Positions 15,754-24,239 of a DNA stretch of 33,614 nt are shown in pieces. Under the pieces are notes generated by a model. That model saw only the letters and a list, made by a program, of their open reading frames with translations, was not told the DNA's origin and did not search any database. The stretch is from Microbacterium sp. VKM Ac-2923 (GTDB taxonomy: Bacteria; Actinomycetota; Actinomycetes; Actinomycetales; Microbacteriaceae). The stretch is taken from NCBI RefSeq assembly GCF_022815605.1, contig NZ_JALGRP010000001.1, positions 1 through 33,614 on the forward strand, written 5' to 3'. The number at the start of each line of letters is the position of its first letter. Position 1 is the first letter of the stretch. The translations under genes were made by a program, and so were the position numbers.

Positions 15754-16755
15754 CTACCGCCTCGGCGGCGCCGTCGAGCCGCGATCGACGAGTTCGAACG
15801 GCAGGGTGCCGCGGCCGGGGGCGGGGCGCGCGCCGTCGAGTTCGCTGAGCACCGCGTCGGCTGCGCGTTCCCCCTGACCGCGCGCGAACTGGTCGACGGT
15901 GGTCAGGCCGAACCACCGGCCGAGCTCGTGGCCGTCGACGCCGATGATCGAGACGTCGTCGGGCACGCGCAGACCGCGCTCGCGCGCGGCCAGGATCGCC
16001 CCGATCGCCATCTCATCGGATGCCGCGAACACCGCCGTGGGCGGGTCGACGCGCGAGAGCACCCGGGCTGCGGCCGTCGACCCGCCCTCGATGGTGAAGT
16101 CGGCCGGTTCGACGTCTCGCACCGCGATGCCCGCCTCCGCCAGCGTCTCCTCGAAGCCGCGGCGTCGCAGTGCCGGCACCGATGACGCCGCATCCGTCAC
16201 GGCATCCGCCCCGATGTGGGCCACGCGTCGGTGCCCGAGTCCGAGCAGGTGGGCGGTGGCCGCGCGTCCGACGGCGAGGTCGTCGACGGTCAGGGTGGTC
16301 AGCAGTGGGTTGGGCCCGGCGATCGCGACGATCGGGATGCCGAGTCCGCGCAGCGACGCCGACTCCTCGGCATCCAGCTCGAGGGCGATGGTGATGACCG
16401 CGTCGATGCCGCGGCGGCGCAGGTGATCGTCGAAGACGCGACGGCGCTCGGCCGGGTCGGCGCTCACGCTGTAGAGCGTGATGTCGTAGCCCCGCCGCAC
16501 GAGTGCGTCGGAGATGCCCGCGAGCACGGTGCTGAAGAACCATCGGTCGAGGAACGGCACGACCACCCCGATCGCGCGCGTACGGCCGGTGGCCAGGCTC
16601 GACGCGGCGGAGGACACGACGTAACCCAGTCGCGCGGCGGCGGCGAGGACGCGGTCCCGGGCCGCGGTCGACACCGGACCGCGCCCGCTCAATGCCCGCG
16701 AGACCGTGGCCGTCGACACTCCCGCCGCGCGCGCGACGTCGTCGATTCCGGCCAC
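15754..16755 (-). CDS. LacI-family transcriptional regulator of the alpha-glucosidase operon
   Basis: A 333-residue repressor. Residues 2-48 form the LacI HTH and hinge (IDDVARAAGVSTATVSRALSG ... RLGYV), followed by a periplasmic-binding-protein-like effector domain (IGVVVPFLDRWFFS ... VFAASDEMAIGAI ... DDVSIIGVDGHELG). The GTG start at 16755 is preceded by GGAGG at 10 nt. It lies 38 bp downstream of the alpha-glucosidase stop in the same direction, so the two are probably one operon, autoregulated through the palindrome at 18487-18502. The ligand is probably an alpha-glucoside such as maltose or isomaltose, by context only. Confidence 0.9.
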   Translation of the reverse strand: MAGIDDVARAAGVSTATVSRALSGRGPVSTAARDRVLAAAARLGYVVSSAASSLATGRTRAIGVVVPFLDRWFFSTVLAGISDALVRRGYDITLYSVSADPAERRRVFDDHLRRRGIDAVITIALELDAEESASLRGLGIPIVAIAGPNPLLTTLTVDDLAVGRAATAHLLGLGHRRVAHIGADAVTDAASSVPALRRRGFEETLAEAGIAVRDVEPADFTIEGGSTAAARVLSRVDPPTAVFAASDEMAIGAILAARERGLRVPDDVSIIGVDGHELGRWFGLTTVDQFARGQGERAADAVLSELDGARPAPGRGTLPFELVDRGSTAPPRR

Positions 16756-16793
16756 GGTCTCGTGTCCTCCGGGGACGGGATGGATGCCGCGGC

Positions 16794-18473
16794 TCAGGCC
16801 GCGGCGATCCAGACCGTCGTGTCGGTGGGCAGTCGGTCGCCGTCCAGCGGGCCGCTCGCGACCAGCACCTCGCCCGCGGGAAGCTCCACCGCGTCGGCGC
16901 CGAGGTTGGCGACGACCAGGAGAGAGCCGTTGCGGAACGCCACCACGTCGTCGCCGAGATCGTCGAGCCAGTCGATGTGGCCGGCGCCGAGGTTGCGGCT
17001 GCGGCGTTCGGCGAGCAGCGAGCGGTACAGCGCCAGCGTCGAGGCGGGGTCGTCGACCTGCACGTCGTGCGCGAGCTCGGCCCACTCGGCGGGCTGGGGC
17101 AGCCACGACTCGCCCGTCGCGTTGAAGCCGTAGGCGGGGGCGTCCGCGGTCCACGGGATGGGCACGCGGCAGCCGTCGCGGCCGTAGCGCTCGCCGTTCG
17201 TGCGGAACCAGGTGGGGTCCTGACGGGCGTCGTCGGGCAGGTCGATCACCTCGGGCAGGCCCAGCTCCTCGCCCTGATAGAGGTACGACGACCCCGGGAG
17301 GGCGAGCATCAGGGAGGTCGCCGCTCGGGCGCGGTGCAGCCCCTTCACCGGGTCGGGCTGGCCGGGGGAGGTCGGGCCGATACCGGCGCCCTGCGGGTTC
17401 TCGGCCGTCAGCGCGAGACGCGAGGCGTGGCGCACGACGTCGTGGTTCGACAGCACCCAGGTGCTCGGGGCGCCGACGGCACCGTACTCCTCGAGCGACT
17501 CGGTGATCACGGCGCGCAGGGCCGCGGCATCCCATGCCGTTTCAAGGTAATGGAAGTTGAACGCCTGGTGCATCTCGTCGGGCCGCACCCACAGCGCGGT
17601 CTGCTCGACGGTGGGGAGCCAGGCCTCGGCGCAGAGCGCGCGATCGCCGTCGTACGCGGCGAGCACCTCGTGCCACTCGCGCCACACGTCGTGCACACCG
17701 GGCTGACCCCAGTACGGCACCTCGGCGGTGTCGCCGCCCATCGAGCCGCCGTCGGGGTCGGGCGTGAAGTCGGGCAGGCCGTCGGCCTTGATGAGGCCGT
17801 GCGCGACGTCGACGCGGAACCCGTCGACCCCGCGGTCGAGCCAGAACCGCAGGATGTCGCGGAACTCGGCGCGCACCTCGTCATTGGTCCAGTCGAAGTC
17901 GGGCTGGGTCTCGTCGAAGATGTGCAGGTACCACTGCCCGGGGGTGCCGTCGGCCTCGGTCACGCGCTTCCACATGCCGCCGCCGAAGACGCTCTCCCAG
18001 TTGTTGGGGGGCAGCTCGCCGTTCTCGCCCTTGCCCTCGCGGAAGATGTAGCGCGCGCGCTCGGCGCTCCCCGGAGCGGCCTTCAGTGCCTCCTGGAACC
18101 AGACGTGCTGATCGCTGGAGTGATTGGGGACGAGGTCGACGATCACCCGGATGCCGCGCTCGTGCGCGCCCGCCAGCATGTCGTCGAAGTCGGCCAGGGT
18201 GCCGAAGATCGGGTCGACGTCGCGGTAGTCGGCGACGTCGTAGCCGGCGTCCTTCTGCGGCGAGGTCTGGAAGGGGCTGAGCCAGATGGCATCGACGCCC
18301 AGCTTCTGAAGGTCATCGAGGTGCGCGGTGACGCCGGGCAGGTCGCCGAGGCCGTCGCCCGACGCGTCGGCGAACGAGCGGGGGTAGATCTGGTAGATGA
18401 CGGCGGTGCGCCACCACTCCGAGCCGGGGGCCGAGGCGAGATCGGCGCGCGCGTCTTCCTGCGTGAAAGTCAT
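16794..18473 (-). CDS. GH13 alpha-glucosidase / oligo-1,6-glucosidase type
   Basis: A 559-residue cytosolic (no signal peptide) GH13 enzyme. Conserved regions: region I IVDLVPNHSS, region II GFRVDVAHGL (nucleophile D222), region III CAEAWLP (acid/base E283), and region IV WVLSNHDVVRH (D345). The QIYPRSFADASGDGLGDLPG start and the VDAIWLSPFQTSPQKDAGYDV calcium-loop region are typical of alpha-glucosidases that release glucose from maltose, isomaltose or related oligosaccharides. The exact linkage is not decided by sequence. The ATG has no ribosome binding site, but TAACGT lies 7 nt before it, so the message is probably leaderless. A LacI-type operator directly abuts that -10 box. Confidence 0.9.
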   Translation of the reverse strand: MTFTQEDARADLASAPGSEWWRTAVIYQIYPRSFADASGDGLGDLPGVTAHLDDLQKLGVDAIWLSPFQTSPQKDAGYDVADYRDVDPIFGTLADFDDMLAGAHERGIRVIVDLVPNHSSDQHVWFQEALKAAPGSAERARYIFREGKGENGELPPNNWESVFGGGMWKRVTEADGTPGQWYLHIFDETQPDFDWTNDEVRAEFRDILRFWLDRGVDGFRVDVAHGLIKADGLPDFTPDPDGGSMGGDTAEVPYWGQPGVHDVWREWHEVLAAYDGDRALCAEAWLPTVEQTALWVRPDEMHQAFNFHYLETAWDAAALRAVITESLEEYGAVGAPSTWVLSNHDVVRHASRLALTAENPQGAGIGPTSPGQPDPVKGLHRARAATSLMLALPGSSYLYQGEELGLPEVIDLPDDARQDPTWFRTNGERYGRDGCRVPIPWTADAPAYGFNATGESWLPQPAEWAELAHDVQVDDPASTLALYRSLLAERRSRNLGAGHIDWLDDLGDDVVAFRNGSLLVVANLGADAVELPAGEVLVASGPLDGDRLPTDTTVWIAAA

Positions 18474-18480
18474 GCGGACA

Positions 18481-18486
18481 ACGTTA
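18481..18486 (-). promoter_or_regulatory. -10 box of leaderless alpha-glucosidase transcript
   Basis: TAACGT on the minus strand, 7 nt before ATG 18473. The operator at 18487-18502 fills the space just upstream of it, so bound repressor would block RNA polymerase. No clear -35 hexamer is visible. Confidence 0.6.
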
Positions 18487-18502
18487 CTGCAAGCGCTTGC
18501 AG
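18487..18502. promoter_or_regulatory. LacI-family operator of the alpha-glucosidase/regulator operon
   Basis: CTGCAAGCGCTTGCAG, a perfect 16-bp palindrome with the GCAAGCGCTTGC core typical of MalR/AglR-like LacI regulators of actinobacteria. It abuts the -10 box and lies 13 bp from the alpha-glucosidase start. The regulator gene is the next gene of the same operon. Confidence 0.8.
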
Positions 18503-18570
18503 CGGTGGTGCACGGGCGAGGTCTGCGGTCTGCGGGTGTGCGGTGTGCGGTCCGCGGTCTGCGCGGTGCG

Positions 18571-18662
18571 GCGCGGGCGACGCGGCGGGGCGTGGTGTGC
18601 GGCGCGGGCGAGGTGGCGGGGCGTGGTGTGAGGCGCGGCGCGGGCGAGGTGGCGGGGCGCGG
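18571..18662. repeat. Imperfect GC-rich tandem repeat, three copies
   Basis: Three copies of a unit of about 31 bp that begins GCGCGGGCGAGGTGGCGGGG, starting at 18571, 18602 and 18638. The third is shifted by a 5-bp insertion. It lies in the gap between the divergent alpha-glucosidase and apt genes. No coding signal is evident. Confidence 0.65.
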
Positions 18663-18670
18663 CCGAACCA

Positions 18671-18742
18671 TGTCCCACATCTCAGTGGTCGGCGGCGCTC
18701 CAGGCCGCACAGATCGGGACACGGTCTGCGCGATGTGGGACA
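18671..18742. repeat. Long-range inverted repeat upstream of apt
   Basis: TGTCCCACAT (18671-18680) and ATGTGGGACA (18733-18742) are perfect inverted repeats 52 bp apart, between the GC-rich tandem repeat and the apt promoter. It could be a binding site pair or the ends of a small degenerate element; nothing in between resembles a gene. Confidence 0.5.
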
Positions 18743-18776
18743 AGGTCGGCGGGGAACCCGCGAATGCCGCTGCGAT

Positions 18777-18782
18777 TAGGCT
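18777..18782 (+). promoter_or_regulatory. -10 box of leaderless apt transcript
   Basis: TAGGCT (TANNNT), 6 nt before the GTG start of apt, with no Shine-Dalgarno between them. Confidence 0.55.
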
Positions 18783-18788
18783 GAGCGG

Positions 18789-19313
18789 GTGCCCGACGCC
18801 TCTGCCCTCACCCGCGCCGAATCGCTCATCGCCAGCATCCCGGACTACCCGAAGCCCGGGATCGTGTTCCGGGACATCACGCCTCTTCTGATGGATGCCG
18901 CGGCGCTGCGCACCGTCGTCGAGGCGCTCGTCGAGCCCTTCGCCGGTCGGTTCGACGCCGTCGCGGGCGTGGAGGCGCGCGGGTTCCTGCTCGCGGGAGC
19001 CGCCGCCATGGTCGCGAATGTGGGGCTCATGCCGATCCGCAAGGCCGGGAAGCTGCCCCGACCGGCCGCTCGCGTCGAGTACGACCTCGAGTACGGCTCC
19101 GCGAGCATCGAGATGCACGACGACCACGCCGCCGGCGCCCGCGTGCTGCTGCTCGACGATGTGCTCGCGACGGGTGGAACCCTCGCCGCCGGCCGCGAGC
19201 TGCTGCAGACGGTGGGCAGTGAGGTCGTCGGCATCGCGACGCTGCTCGAGATCGATGGCCTCGGCGGCCGCTATGTGCTCGGCGGCGACGTGCACGCGGT
19301 CTTTCACGTCTGA
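18789..19313 (+). CDS. apt: Adenine phosphoribosyltransferase
   Basis: A 174-residue type I phosphoribosyltransferase converting adenine and PRPP to AMP in purine salvage. It has the APT-specific N-terminal hood PDYPKPGIVFRDITPLL, the flexible-loop region KAGKLP, the ARGFLLAG motif, and the PRPP-binding loop LLLDDVLATGGT. Length matches the family. The start is GTG 18789, probably leaderless. In many actinobacteria apt neighbours relA or secDF; neither is here, so it is a single-gene unit between two repeat-rich gaps. Confidence 0.95.
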   Translation: MPDASALTRAESLIASIPDYPKPGIVFRDITPLLMDAAALRTVVEALVEPFAGRFDAVAGVEARGFLLAGAAAMVANVGLMPIRKAGKLPRPAARVEYDLEYGSASIEMHDDHAAGARVLLLDDVLATGGTLAAGRELLQTVGSEVVGIATLLEIDGLGGRYVLGGDVHAVFHV

Positions 19314-19400
19314 GCTTCGGTCCTGTCGGGGGGTGACGCGCTCCGCGGCGCCCGCTCGCGCGGTGTCCCCGCGGCCGCACCCCGCGCCAGATTCGGCGCG

Positions 19401-19528
19401 GCCCCGCACACCTGCGCCGTAGCCCGAGGCCCCGCACAGCTGCGCTGTAGCCCGTGGCCCCGCACACCTGCGCTGTGGCCCGAGGCCCCGAACACCTGCG
19501 CCGTAGCCCGAGGCCCCGCACACCGCGC
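19401..19528. repeat. 28-bp tandem repeat, four full copies plus a partial one
   Basis: Units at 19401-19428, 19429-19456, 19457-19484 and 19485-19512, each starting GCCCCG[CA]ACA and ending GCCCG[AT]G, followed by a partial unit to 19528. Copies differ at only one to three positions. The period is not a multiple of three and there are no spacers, so it is neither coding nor CRISPR. It lies just after apt. Confidence 0.9.
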
Positions 19529-19575
19529 AAGGCCCGGTACCGCAGACGCCGCATCGCGGCTCTCGCGAGACGAGT

Positions 19576-19632
19576 CGAGTGTCCACGAAACCCGGACGAA
19601 GCGACTTCTCGTCCGGGTGTTCCGGACACCCG
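19576..19632. repeat. Dispersed palindromic element, copy B
   Basis: Left arm CGAGTGTCCACGAAACCCGG from 19576 and right arm ending near 19632, an imperfect inverted repeat with several central mismatches. It is clearly the same element as 13138-13199 and 24338-24396. It lies between the convergent apt and FAD-protein genes, where it could also act as terminator. Confidence 0.75.
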
Positions 19633-19639
19633 ACCAGCC

Positions 19640-21553
19640 TCAGCGGCCCGCACCCACCCCCGCGCGCCGCGCCACGCGCACCGACGCCACGGCCTCCGCC
19701 ACCGCTCCCGCGACCCGGTCGGTCTGCCGCAGGGAGAGGGCGTTCGAGCGGGGGCGGGTGAACGCTCCGGCTTCCATGCCCGAGGTGAAGGGGCCGAGCG
19801 CGAACAGCGCCGCGCGCGGGATGCCGTCGCGAGCGATGACGCGGCCGTCGGGGTCGACATCGATCCGGCCGAGCGAACCGGTGAAGGTGTCGTCGGCGAC
19901 GTGCACCTCGCGGCCGTGCCGCGTCGCGAGTTCGCGCAGCGCGGGGTTCTCGCTTGCGGCAGCGCCGCTGCCCGGGAGCCAGGCGTCGACGAGGGACGTG
20001 GTGACCACCTCGCCCGGAACCCGAGCAGAGGATGCCACGAAGCGGCCCTCTACGATCCGCACGGTGACGTCGGGCCCGAGGAAGCGCAGGACGCCCGCGT
20101 CGGCGAGGGCGACGATCTCCTCGAGGCGGTGCGCGGGGGGACCCGAGGCGACGTAGCTGAAGAACGTGTGCCAGGTCACGGGGAGGTCGGTGGCCCGCGA
20201 CCGCGCGCTCCAGCGCTCGGTGGGGATGTCGGACAGCGCCAGGAACGACAGCAGGATCGTGATGAACAGCGCCTGCGCGGTGCTGCGTTCCTGGGTCGTG
20301 CGCAGGTGCAGGTCGTCGAGGACGTGCCGGCGGACGCGCTGGTGCACTTCGGCCGCATCGGCGAACGTCTCGGTGCCGAGCGGCACGTCGAGGGCGGGCA
20401 CGTCGAAGCGGTCGAGGGGGTCGGGCACGACGGCGGCGACCGCGCGACGGAGGGCGGCGGTGTCGCCGTCGACCTCGCGCAGGGTCGCGCGGAAGTCCTC
20501 CCACGTCGTCGTGACCCGGTCGGGGTGACCGGTGAACAGCTCGCGATAGTGCCCCCAGACGAGCTCGCGCGCGACCAGCGGCCAGACGTCGTCGAGGAAG
20601 TCGAGGGTGCCCGGCCGCGCGAGAAGCTTCGCGATGGCAGCCGGGGTCAGCACCTCACGGATCGGCGGGTCGCCCTGCACCTCCGACGACACCTTGGAGC
20701 GGTACGGCACTCCGCGGCGCGAGCCCAGGTGCAGCCGCGGTTCCCGTCCCGAGGGCTCGTACCGCAGCGCGCCCTCCGCCGAGCGGGTGAAGCGGCCGCC
20801 GCGTCCTTCGGCCAGGAGCACGACGGCATCCACGGCGGCCAGGCCCATTCCGCGCACGATCACATCGTCGCCCGGGCCGAGAACCGACAGATCGGCATCG
20901 GACGTGAACGACGGGGGCACGTACGTCAGGCCGGCGTGGGCCGACGCGGCGAGCAGCCGGCGGGTCTCGCCGTCGGGCTCGCGCCCGTTGTGGCCCAGGG
21001 CGTAGACGACGACGTCGGCGGGCAGGCGGATGCCGTCGGCCAGCGCCACCTCGTACCCGTCGACCGTGTCGTCGACCCACTGCACGGCGCCGCGGTGCCA
21101 CTGCACCTCGACGCCCGGGGGCGCGATCGCGACCGTGCGCCGCCAGAACCAGTCGAGGTACACGCTCTGCAGCCTGCGCGTGGGGAAGCTGTCCCCGCGC
21201 AGCGCCCGCAGCTCGGCATCCAGGTCGGGGTCGGCGATGTCGACGTCGGGCAGGGTTCCCTCGCGGACGCGCTCGGCCCACTCGATGAGCGAGGGGCCCG
21301 AACGCACGGGGCCGGCGATCGTGCAGGTCTCGTCGGTGAAGACGGTGACGTCGCGCGCCATCGAGTTGAGCTTGAGCAGCGGAGACTGCTCGCGCCGCCA
21401 GATGCGTCCGGCGCCGGGTGGGTGCGGGTCGACGAGGGTGACGTGCAGCTTTGGAGCCGCAGCCCTGGTGCGGCGGGCGAGCAGGCGCTCGACGAGCATC
21501 ACGGCGCGCGGCCCCGCGCCGACGATGACGAGCCGCGTCGCCCGGTCGCTCAT
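19640..21553 (-). CDS. FAD/NAD(P)-binding protein (HpyO / NAD_binding_9 type)
   Basis: A 637-residue flavoprotein. The N-terminal dinucleotide fold has RLVIVGAGPRAVMLVERLLAR (about 7-27). The middle has WRREQSPLLKLNSMARDVTVFTD, a second glycine pattern around VVYALGHNGREPDGE, and IVRGMGLAAVDAVVLLAEGRGG, as in the FAD/NAD(P)-binding family related to lysine/ornithine N-monooxygenases. The reaction is not known. ATG 21553 overlaps the TGA of the upstream LLM-B gene (ATGA, 21550-21553), so it is translated as the third gene of that operon and may supply reduced flavin or take part in the same oxidation; that is inference. The reading frame is open far upstream but only this start gives the Rossmann motif at the N-terminus. 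Confidence 0.8.
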   Translation of the reverse strand: MSDRATRLVIVGAGPRAVMLVERLLARRTRAAAPKLHVTLVDPHPPGAGRIWRREQSPLLKLNSMARDVTVFTDETCTIAGPVRSGPSLIEWAERVREGTLPDVDIADPDLDAELRALRGDSFPTRRLQSVYLDWFWRRTVAIAPPGVEVQWHRGAVQWVDDTVDGYEVALADGIRLPADVVVYALGHNGREPDGETRRLLAASAHAGLTYVPPSFTSDADLSVLGPGDDVIVRGMGLAAVDAVVLLAEGRGGRFTRSAEGALRYEPSGREPRLHLGSRRGVPYRSKVSSEVQGDPPIREVLTPAAIAKLLARPGTLDFLDDVWPLVARELVWGHYRELFTGHPDRVTTTWEDFRATLREVDGDTAALRRAVAAVVPDPLDRFDVPALDVPLGTETFADAAEVHQRVRRHVLDDLHLRTTQERSTAQALFITILLSFLALSDIPTERWSARSRATDLPVTWHTFFSYVASGPPAHRLEEIVALADAGVLRFLGPDVTVRIVEGRFVASSARVPGEVVTTSLVDAWLPGSGAAASENPALRELATRHGREVHVADDTFTGSLGRIDVDPDGRVIARDGIPRAALFALGPFTSGMEAGAFTRPRSNALSLRQTDRVAGAVAEAVASVRVARRAGVGAGR

Positions 21554-22947
21554 CGCGCGGAGGCCGTCGCGGTGTCGAGCGCGGGGAGCGACCCGGGGCC
21601 GGAAGGAGCGTCCGCGACCACCGACGGCAACCCGAGCAGGTCGTGCAGCGTCGCACCGTCGTCGTAAGAACGGCGGTACGACCCGCGCTCCTGCAGCAGC
21701 GGCACGACCTTCTCGGTGAAGGCGTCGAGGCCGTGCGGGGTGACGTGTCCGACGACGGTGAAGCCGTCGGTCGCGCGCTCCTGGACGTAGCGGTCGATCT
21801 CGGATGCCACGTGCTCCGGCGTCCCGACGAAGGTGTGCGTCGCGGTCAGGCGGACGACGAGCTCGCGGATGCTGAGATTCTCGGCGGTCGCCTGCGCGCG
21901 CAGCTGCCCGACGCGGGAGCGGATCGCCGCGTGCCGGCCGGCGAAGCCCTGCGCGGTCTCGACGCCCGTGTCGGGTTCGATGTCGGGCAGTGGACCGTCG
22001 GCGTCGTAGCCGCTGAGGTCGCGGTTCCAGATCTGCTCCAGGTAGGTGATCGCGGTCTGCGGGCGCACCTGGGCGAGGGCGATCTCGCGCGAGTGCTCGC
22101 GGGCTTCGGCTGCGGTGTCGCCGAGCACGAAGGTCGCCGCGGGCAGGATCTTCAGCGAGTCCTCGTCGCGGCCGTGCGCGGCGAGACGCCCCTTCACGTC
22201 GCGGTAGAACTGCTGCGCGTCGGAGAACTCGGTGTGCATCGAGAAGATCACGTCGGCGTGCGCGCCGGCGAAGTCGCGGCCGTCGGGGGAGTCGCCGGCC
22301 TGCACGATCACGGGCCGGCCCTGCGGGGAGCGGGGGACGTCGAACACCGCGTCGACGTCGAACAACCGCGTCTCGTGCCGTACCCGCGCGATGGCGTCGT
22401 CGCGCAGGAACGCTCCGGTCTCGGCATCCGCCACGATCGCGTCGTCGCGCCACGACGACCACAGCGCTTTCGAGAGCTCGGCGAACTCGGAGGCCCGCAC
22501 GTACCGGCCGGCGTGGTCGAGGTAGCCGCCGCGGCGGAAGTTCGCGCCGTGGAACGCGTCGGAACTGGTCACGGCGTTCCACCCCGCGCGGCCGCCCGAG
22601 AGCAGGTCGAGGGTGCCCAGCTGGCGCGCGAGCTCGTACGGCTCGTTGAACGTCGTGTTCAGCGTGCCGACCAGGCCGATGTGCTCGGTGACGGCGGCCA
22701 GGGCGGTGAGGATCGCGAGGGTGTTCGGGCGTCCCGCCACGTCGAGGTCGTGCAACTGTCCGCGGTGCTCGCGCAGCCGCAGCCCCTCGGCGAGGAACAG
22801 GTAGTCGAAGAAGCCACGCTCGGCGGTGCGGGCGAAGTGCTCGAACGACGAGAAGTCGATCTGGCTGCCCGCGGCCGGGTCGGTCCAGACGGTCGTGTTG
22901 TTCACCCCGGGGAAGTGGGCGGCGAGATGGATCTGGCGGCGGGTCAT
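21550..22947 (-). CDS. LLM-class flavin-dependent monooxygenase, NtaA/SnaA/DszA type (LLM-B)
   Basis: A 465-residue FMN-dependent monooxygenase. The motifs AGSQIDFSSFEHFARTAERG, FDYLFLAEGL, GLVGTLNTTFNEPYELARQL, LLSGGRAGWNAVTS and GRPVIVQAGDSPDGRDFA are those of the nitrilotriacetate, dibenzothiophene-sulfone and alkanesulfonate oxygenase group. Such enzymes use reduced FMN from a separate reductase to cleave C-S or C-N bonds or to oxidise ring compounds. The start at 22947 overlaps the stop of the upstream LLM-A gene by ATGA, and its own stop overlaps the FAD-protein start. The closest relative in the window is the gene at 29268-30635. Confidence 0.9.
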   Translation of the reverse strand: MTRRQIHLAAHFPGVNNTTVWTDPAAGSQIDFSSFEHFARTAERGFFDYLFLAEGLRLREHRGQLHDLDVAGRPNTLAILTALAAVTEHIGLVGTLNTTFNEPYELARQLGTLDLLSGGRAGWNAVTSSDAFHGANFRRGGYLDHAGRYVRASEFAELSKALWSSWRDDAIVADAETGAFLRDDAIARVRHETRLFDVDAVFDVPRSPQGRPVIVQAGDSPDGRDFAGAHADVIFSMHTEFSDAQQFYRDVKGRLAAHGRDEDSLKILPAATFVLGDTAAEAREHSREIALAQVRPQTAITYLEQIWNRDLSGYDADGPLPDIEPDTGVETAQGFAGRHAAIRSRVGQLRAQATAENLSIRELVVRLTATHTFVGTPEHVASEIDRYVQERATDGFTVVGHVTPHGLDAFTEKVVPLLQERGSYRRSYDDGATLHDLLGLPSVVADAPSGPGSLPALDTATASAR

Positions 22948-24134
22948 GCGCCGACCTCCTGACGGGCGTAACGGCTGGCGAGGCGCGGGAGACCGACGCG
23001 TTCGCGGAGGGTGGGAGCGCCGTCGTCGGGGAGCAGGATGCCGGCACTCGCGGCGCGCGGCACGACCCGGTCGGCGATGGCGTCGAGGTCGGCCGGAAGG
23101 CGGGCGGGTCGCAGGCGCACGCCGTCGACGCCGGCTTCGGCGAGGGCGCGGATCTCGTCGACGACATCGTCGGCGGTACCCACGACCACCCGGGCGTCGG
23201 TGGTGAGCGGCGCGCGATCCTGCAGGCGGTTCCACACCGCGTAGGCCTCGGCCCGCGTCTCTTCGACGAGCACGAGCAGGTCAGCGAACACGCGCATGGG
23301 TTCGTCGCGCGTCCCGTCGGCGAGTTCGCTCAGGATGCCGCCGACCGCGGCCGCGTCGCGAGGCGTGATGAACACGAGGTCGGCGTGCTCCGCGGCGAAA
23401 CGGTAGGGGATCGTCTGATGCGCGAGGGCGGTGACGAGGGGCTGACCCTGAGGGGAGCGCGGCACGATCGAGGCGCCGGTGATCGAGAAGAACTCGCCCT
23501 CGAAGGCGACGTTGTGCACGCGCTCCCGGTCGAGGAACTTTCCCGATTCGAGATCGCGCACGATCGCGTCGTCCTCCCACGAGTCGGCGAGTCGACGGAT
23601 GACGTCGGCGACCTCGCCGGCCTCGCGGAAGGCGGCGAGCAGCGCGGGGTCGTCTTCGACGCGGCCGGATGCCGGGAATCCTGTGGGCCCGTCGGTGCGG
23701 CGTCCGAAGTTCGCGCGTTCCTGCGGCGTCGAGCCCGCGACGAGCCGCACGCCCGCGCGTCCGCGGCTGGCGTGGTCGAGGGTCTGCAGTCCCGTGGCGA
23801 GGTGGAAGGGCTCCGGGTGCGCGGTGGTCGCCGTCGGCACGAGGCCGATGCGGCGCGTGACCGGGGCCAGGAACGACGCCAGCAGCATGGCGTCGAGGCG
23901 TCCGCGGACGCGGTCGCGCCGGGTTTCGGCATCCGTTTCGAGGGTGCGACCACCGAGGCTCAGCGCGTCTTCGATCGTTGCGAGCAGCAGGCCCGCGCCG
24001 TCGGCCGTGCGGGCGAGGTCGCGCCAGTACGAAGCCGAGGTCAGTTCGGTCGGGCGGGCGGTGGACTCGCGCCAGGCGGCCGGATGCCAGCCGGCGCCGT
24101 CGAATGCGACGGCGAGGTGGATGCGATCGGGCAT
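22944..24134 (-). CDS. LLM-class flavin-dependent oxidoreductase (LLM-A)
   Basis: A 396-residue luciferase-like monooxygenase. It begins MPDRIHLAVAFDGAGWHPAAW, which aligns with the start of the gene at 28054, and shares RAGVRLVAG, DSWEDDAIVRD, FFSITGASIVPRSPQGQP and the C-terminal AEAGVDGVRLRPA. ATG 24134 is chosen because AAGGGA lies about 9 nt upstream; an in-frame ATG at 24143 has a purine tract too close to it. It is the first gene of a three-gene operon (LLM-A, LLM-B, FAD protein) with 4-bp overlaps throughout. The substrate is unknown. Confidence 0.85.
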   Translation of the reverse strand: MPDRIHLAVAFDGAGWHPAAWRESTARPTELTSASYWRDLARTADGAGLLLATIEDALSLGGRTLETDAETRRDRVRGRLDAMLLASFLAPVTRRIGLVPTATTAHPEPFHLATGLQTLDHASRGRAGVRLVAGSTPQERANFGRRTDGPTGFPASGRVEDDPALLAAFREAGEVADVIRRLADSWEDDAIVRDLESGKFLDRERVHNVAFEGEFFSITGASIVPRSPQGQPLVTALAHQTIPYRFAAEHADLVFITPRDAAAVGGILSELADGTRDEPMRVFADLLVLVEETRAEAYAVWNRLQDRAPLTTDARVVVGTADDVVDEIRALAEAGVDGVRLRPARLPADLDAIADRVVPRAASAGILLPDDGAPTLRERVGLPRLASRYARQEVGA

Positions 24135-24211
24135 CGGAGACATCCCTTCGCGGCGGGCCGGTCCCGCCGAGAGGCCCACTGTGCCGCCGCGGTCGTGCGG
24201 GCACAATCGCG

Positions 24212-24239
24212 GCCGTCATACAGTGCCGCGAGGCGTCAT
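24212..24239 (-). promoter_or_regulatory. Paired ATGACG[GC]C motif upstream of the minus-strand LLM operon
   Basis: On the minus strand ATGACGCC (24239-24232) is followed 20 bp later by ATGACGGC (24219-24212), about 78 bp before the LLM-A start. The same octamer occurs twice upstream of the plus-strand LLM cluster. A shared regulator site is possible but not shown. Confidence 0.3.

Noticed and set aside
16013..16543. Alternative minus-strand open frame overlapping the LacI regulator
   Set aside because: It is a shifted reading of the regulator gene with no recognisable protein features.
19401..19528. Possible CRISPR array
   Set aside because: The 28-bp units are contiguous, with no unique spacers between them, and no cas gene is in the window.
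18474..20504. Upstream extension of the alpha-glucosidase frame through apt and the tandem repeats
   Set aside because: The frame is open only because of high GC; the real start is fixed by the GH13 N-terminal motif, the -10 box and the operator.
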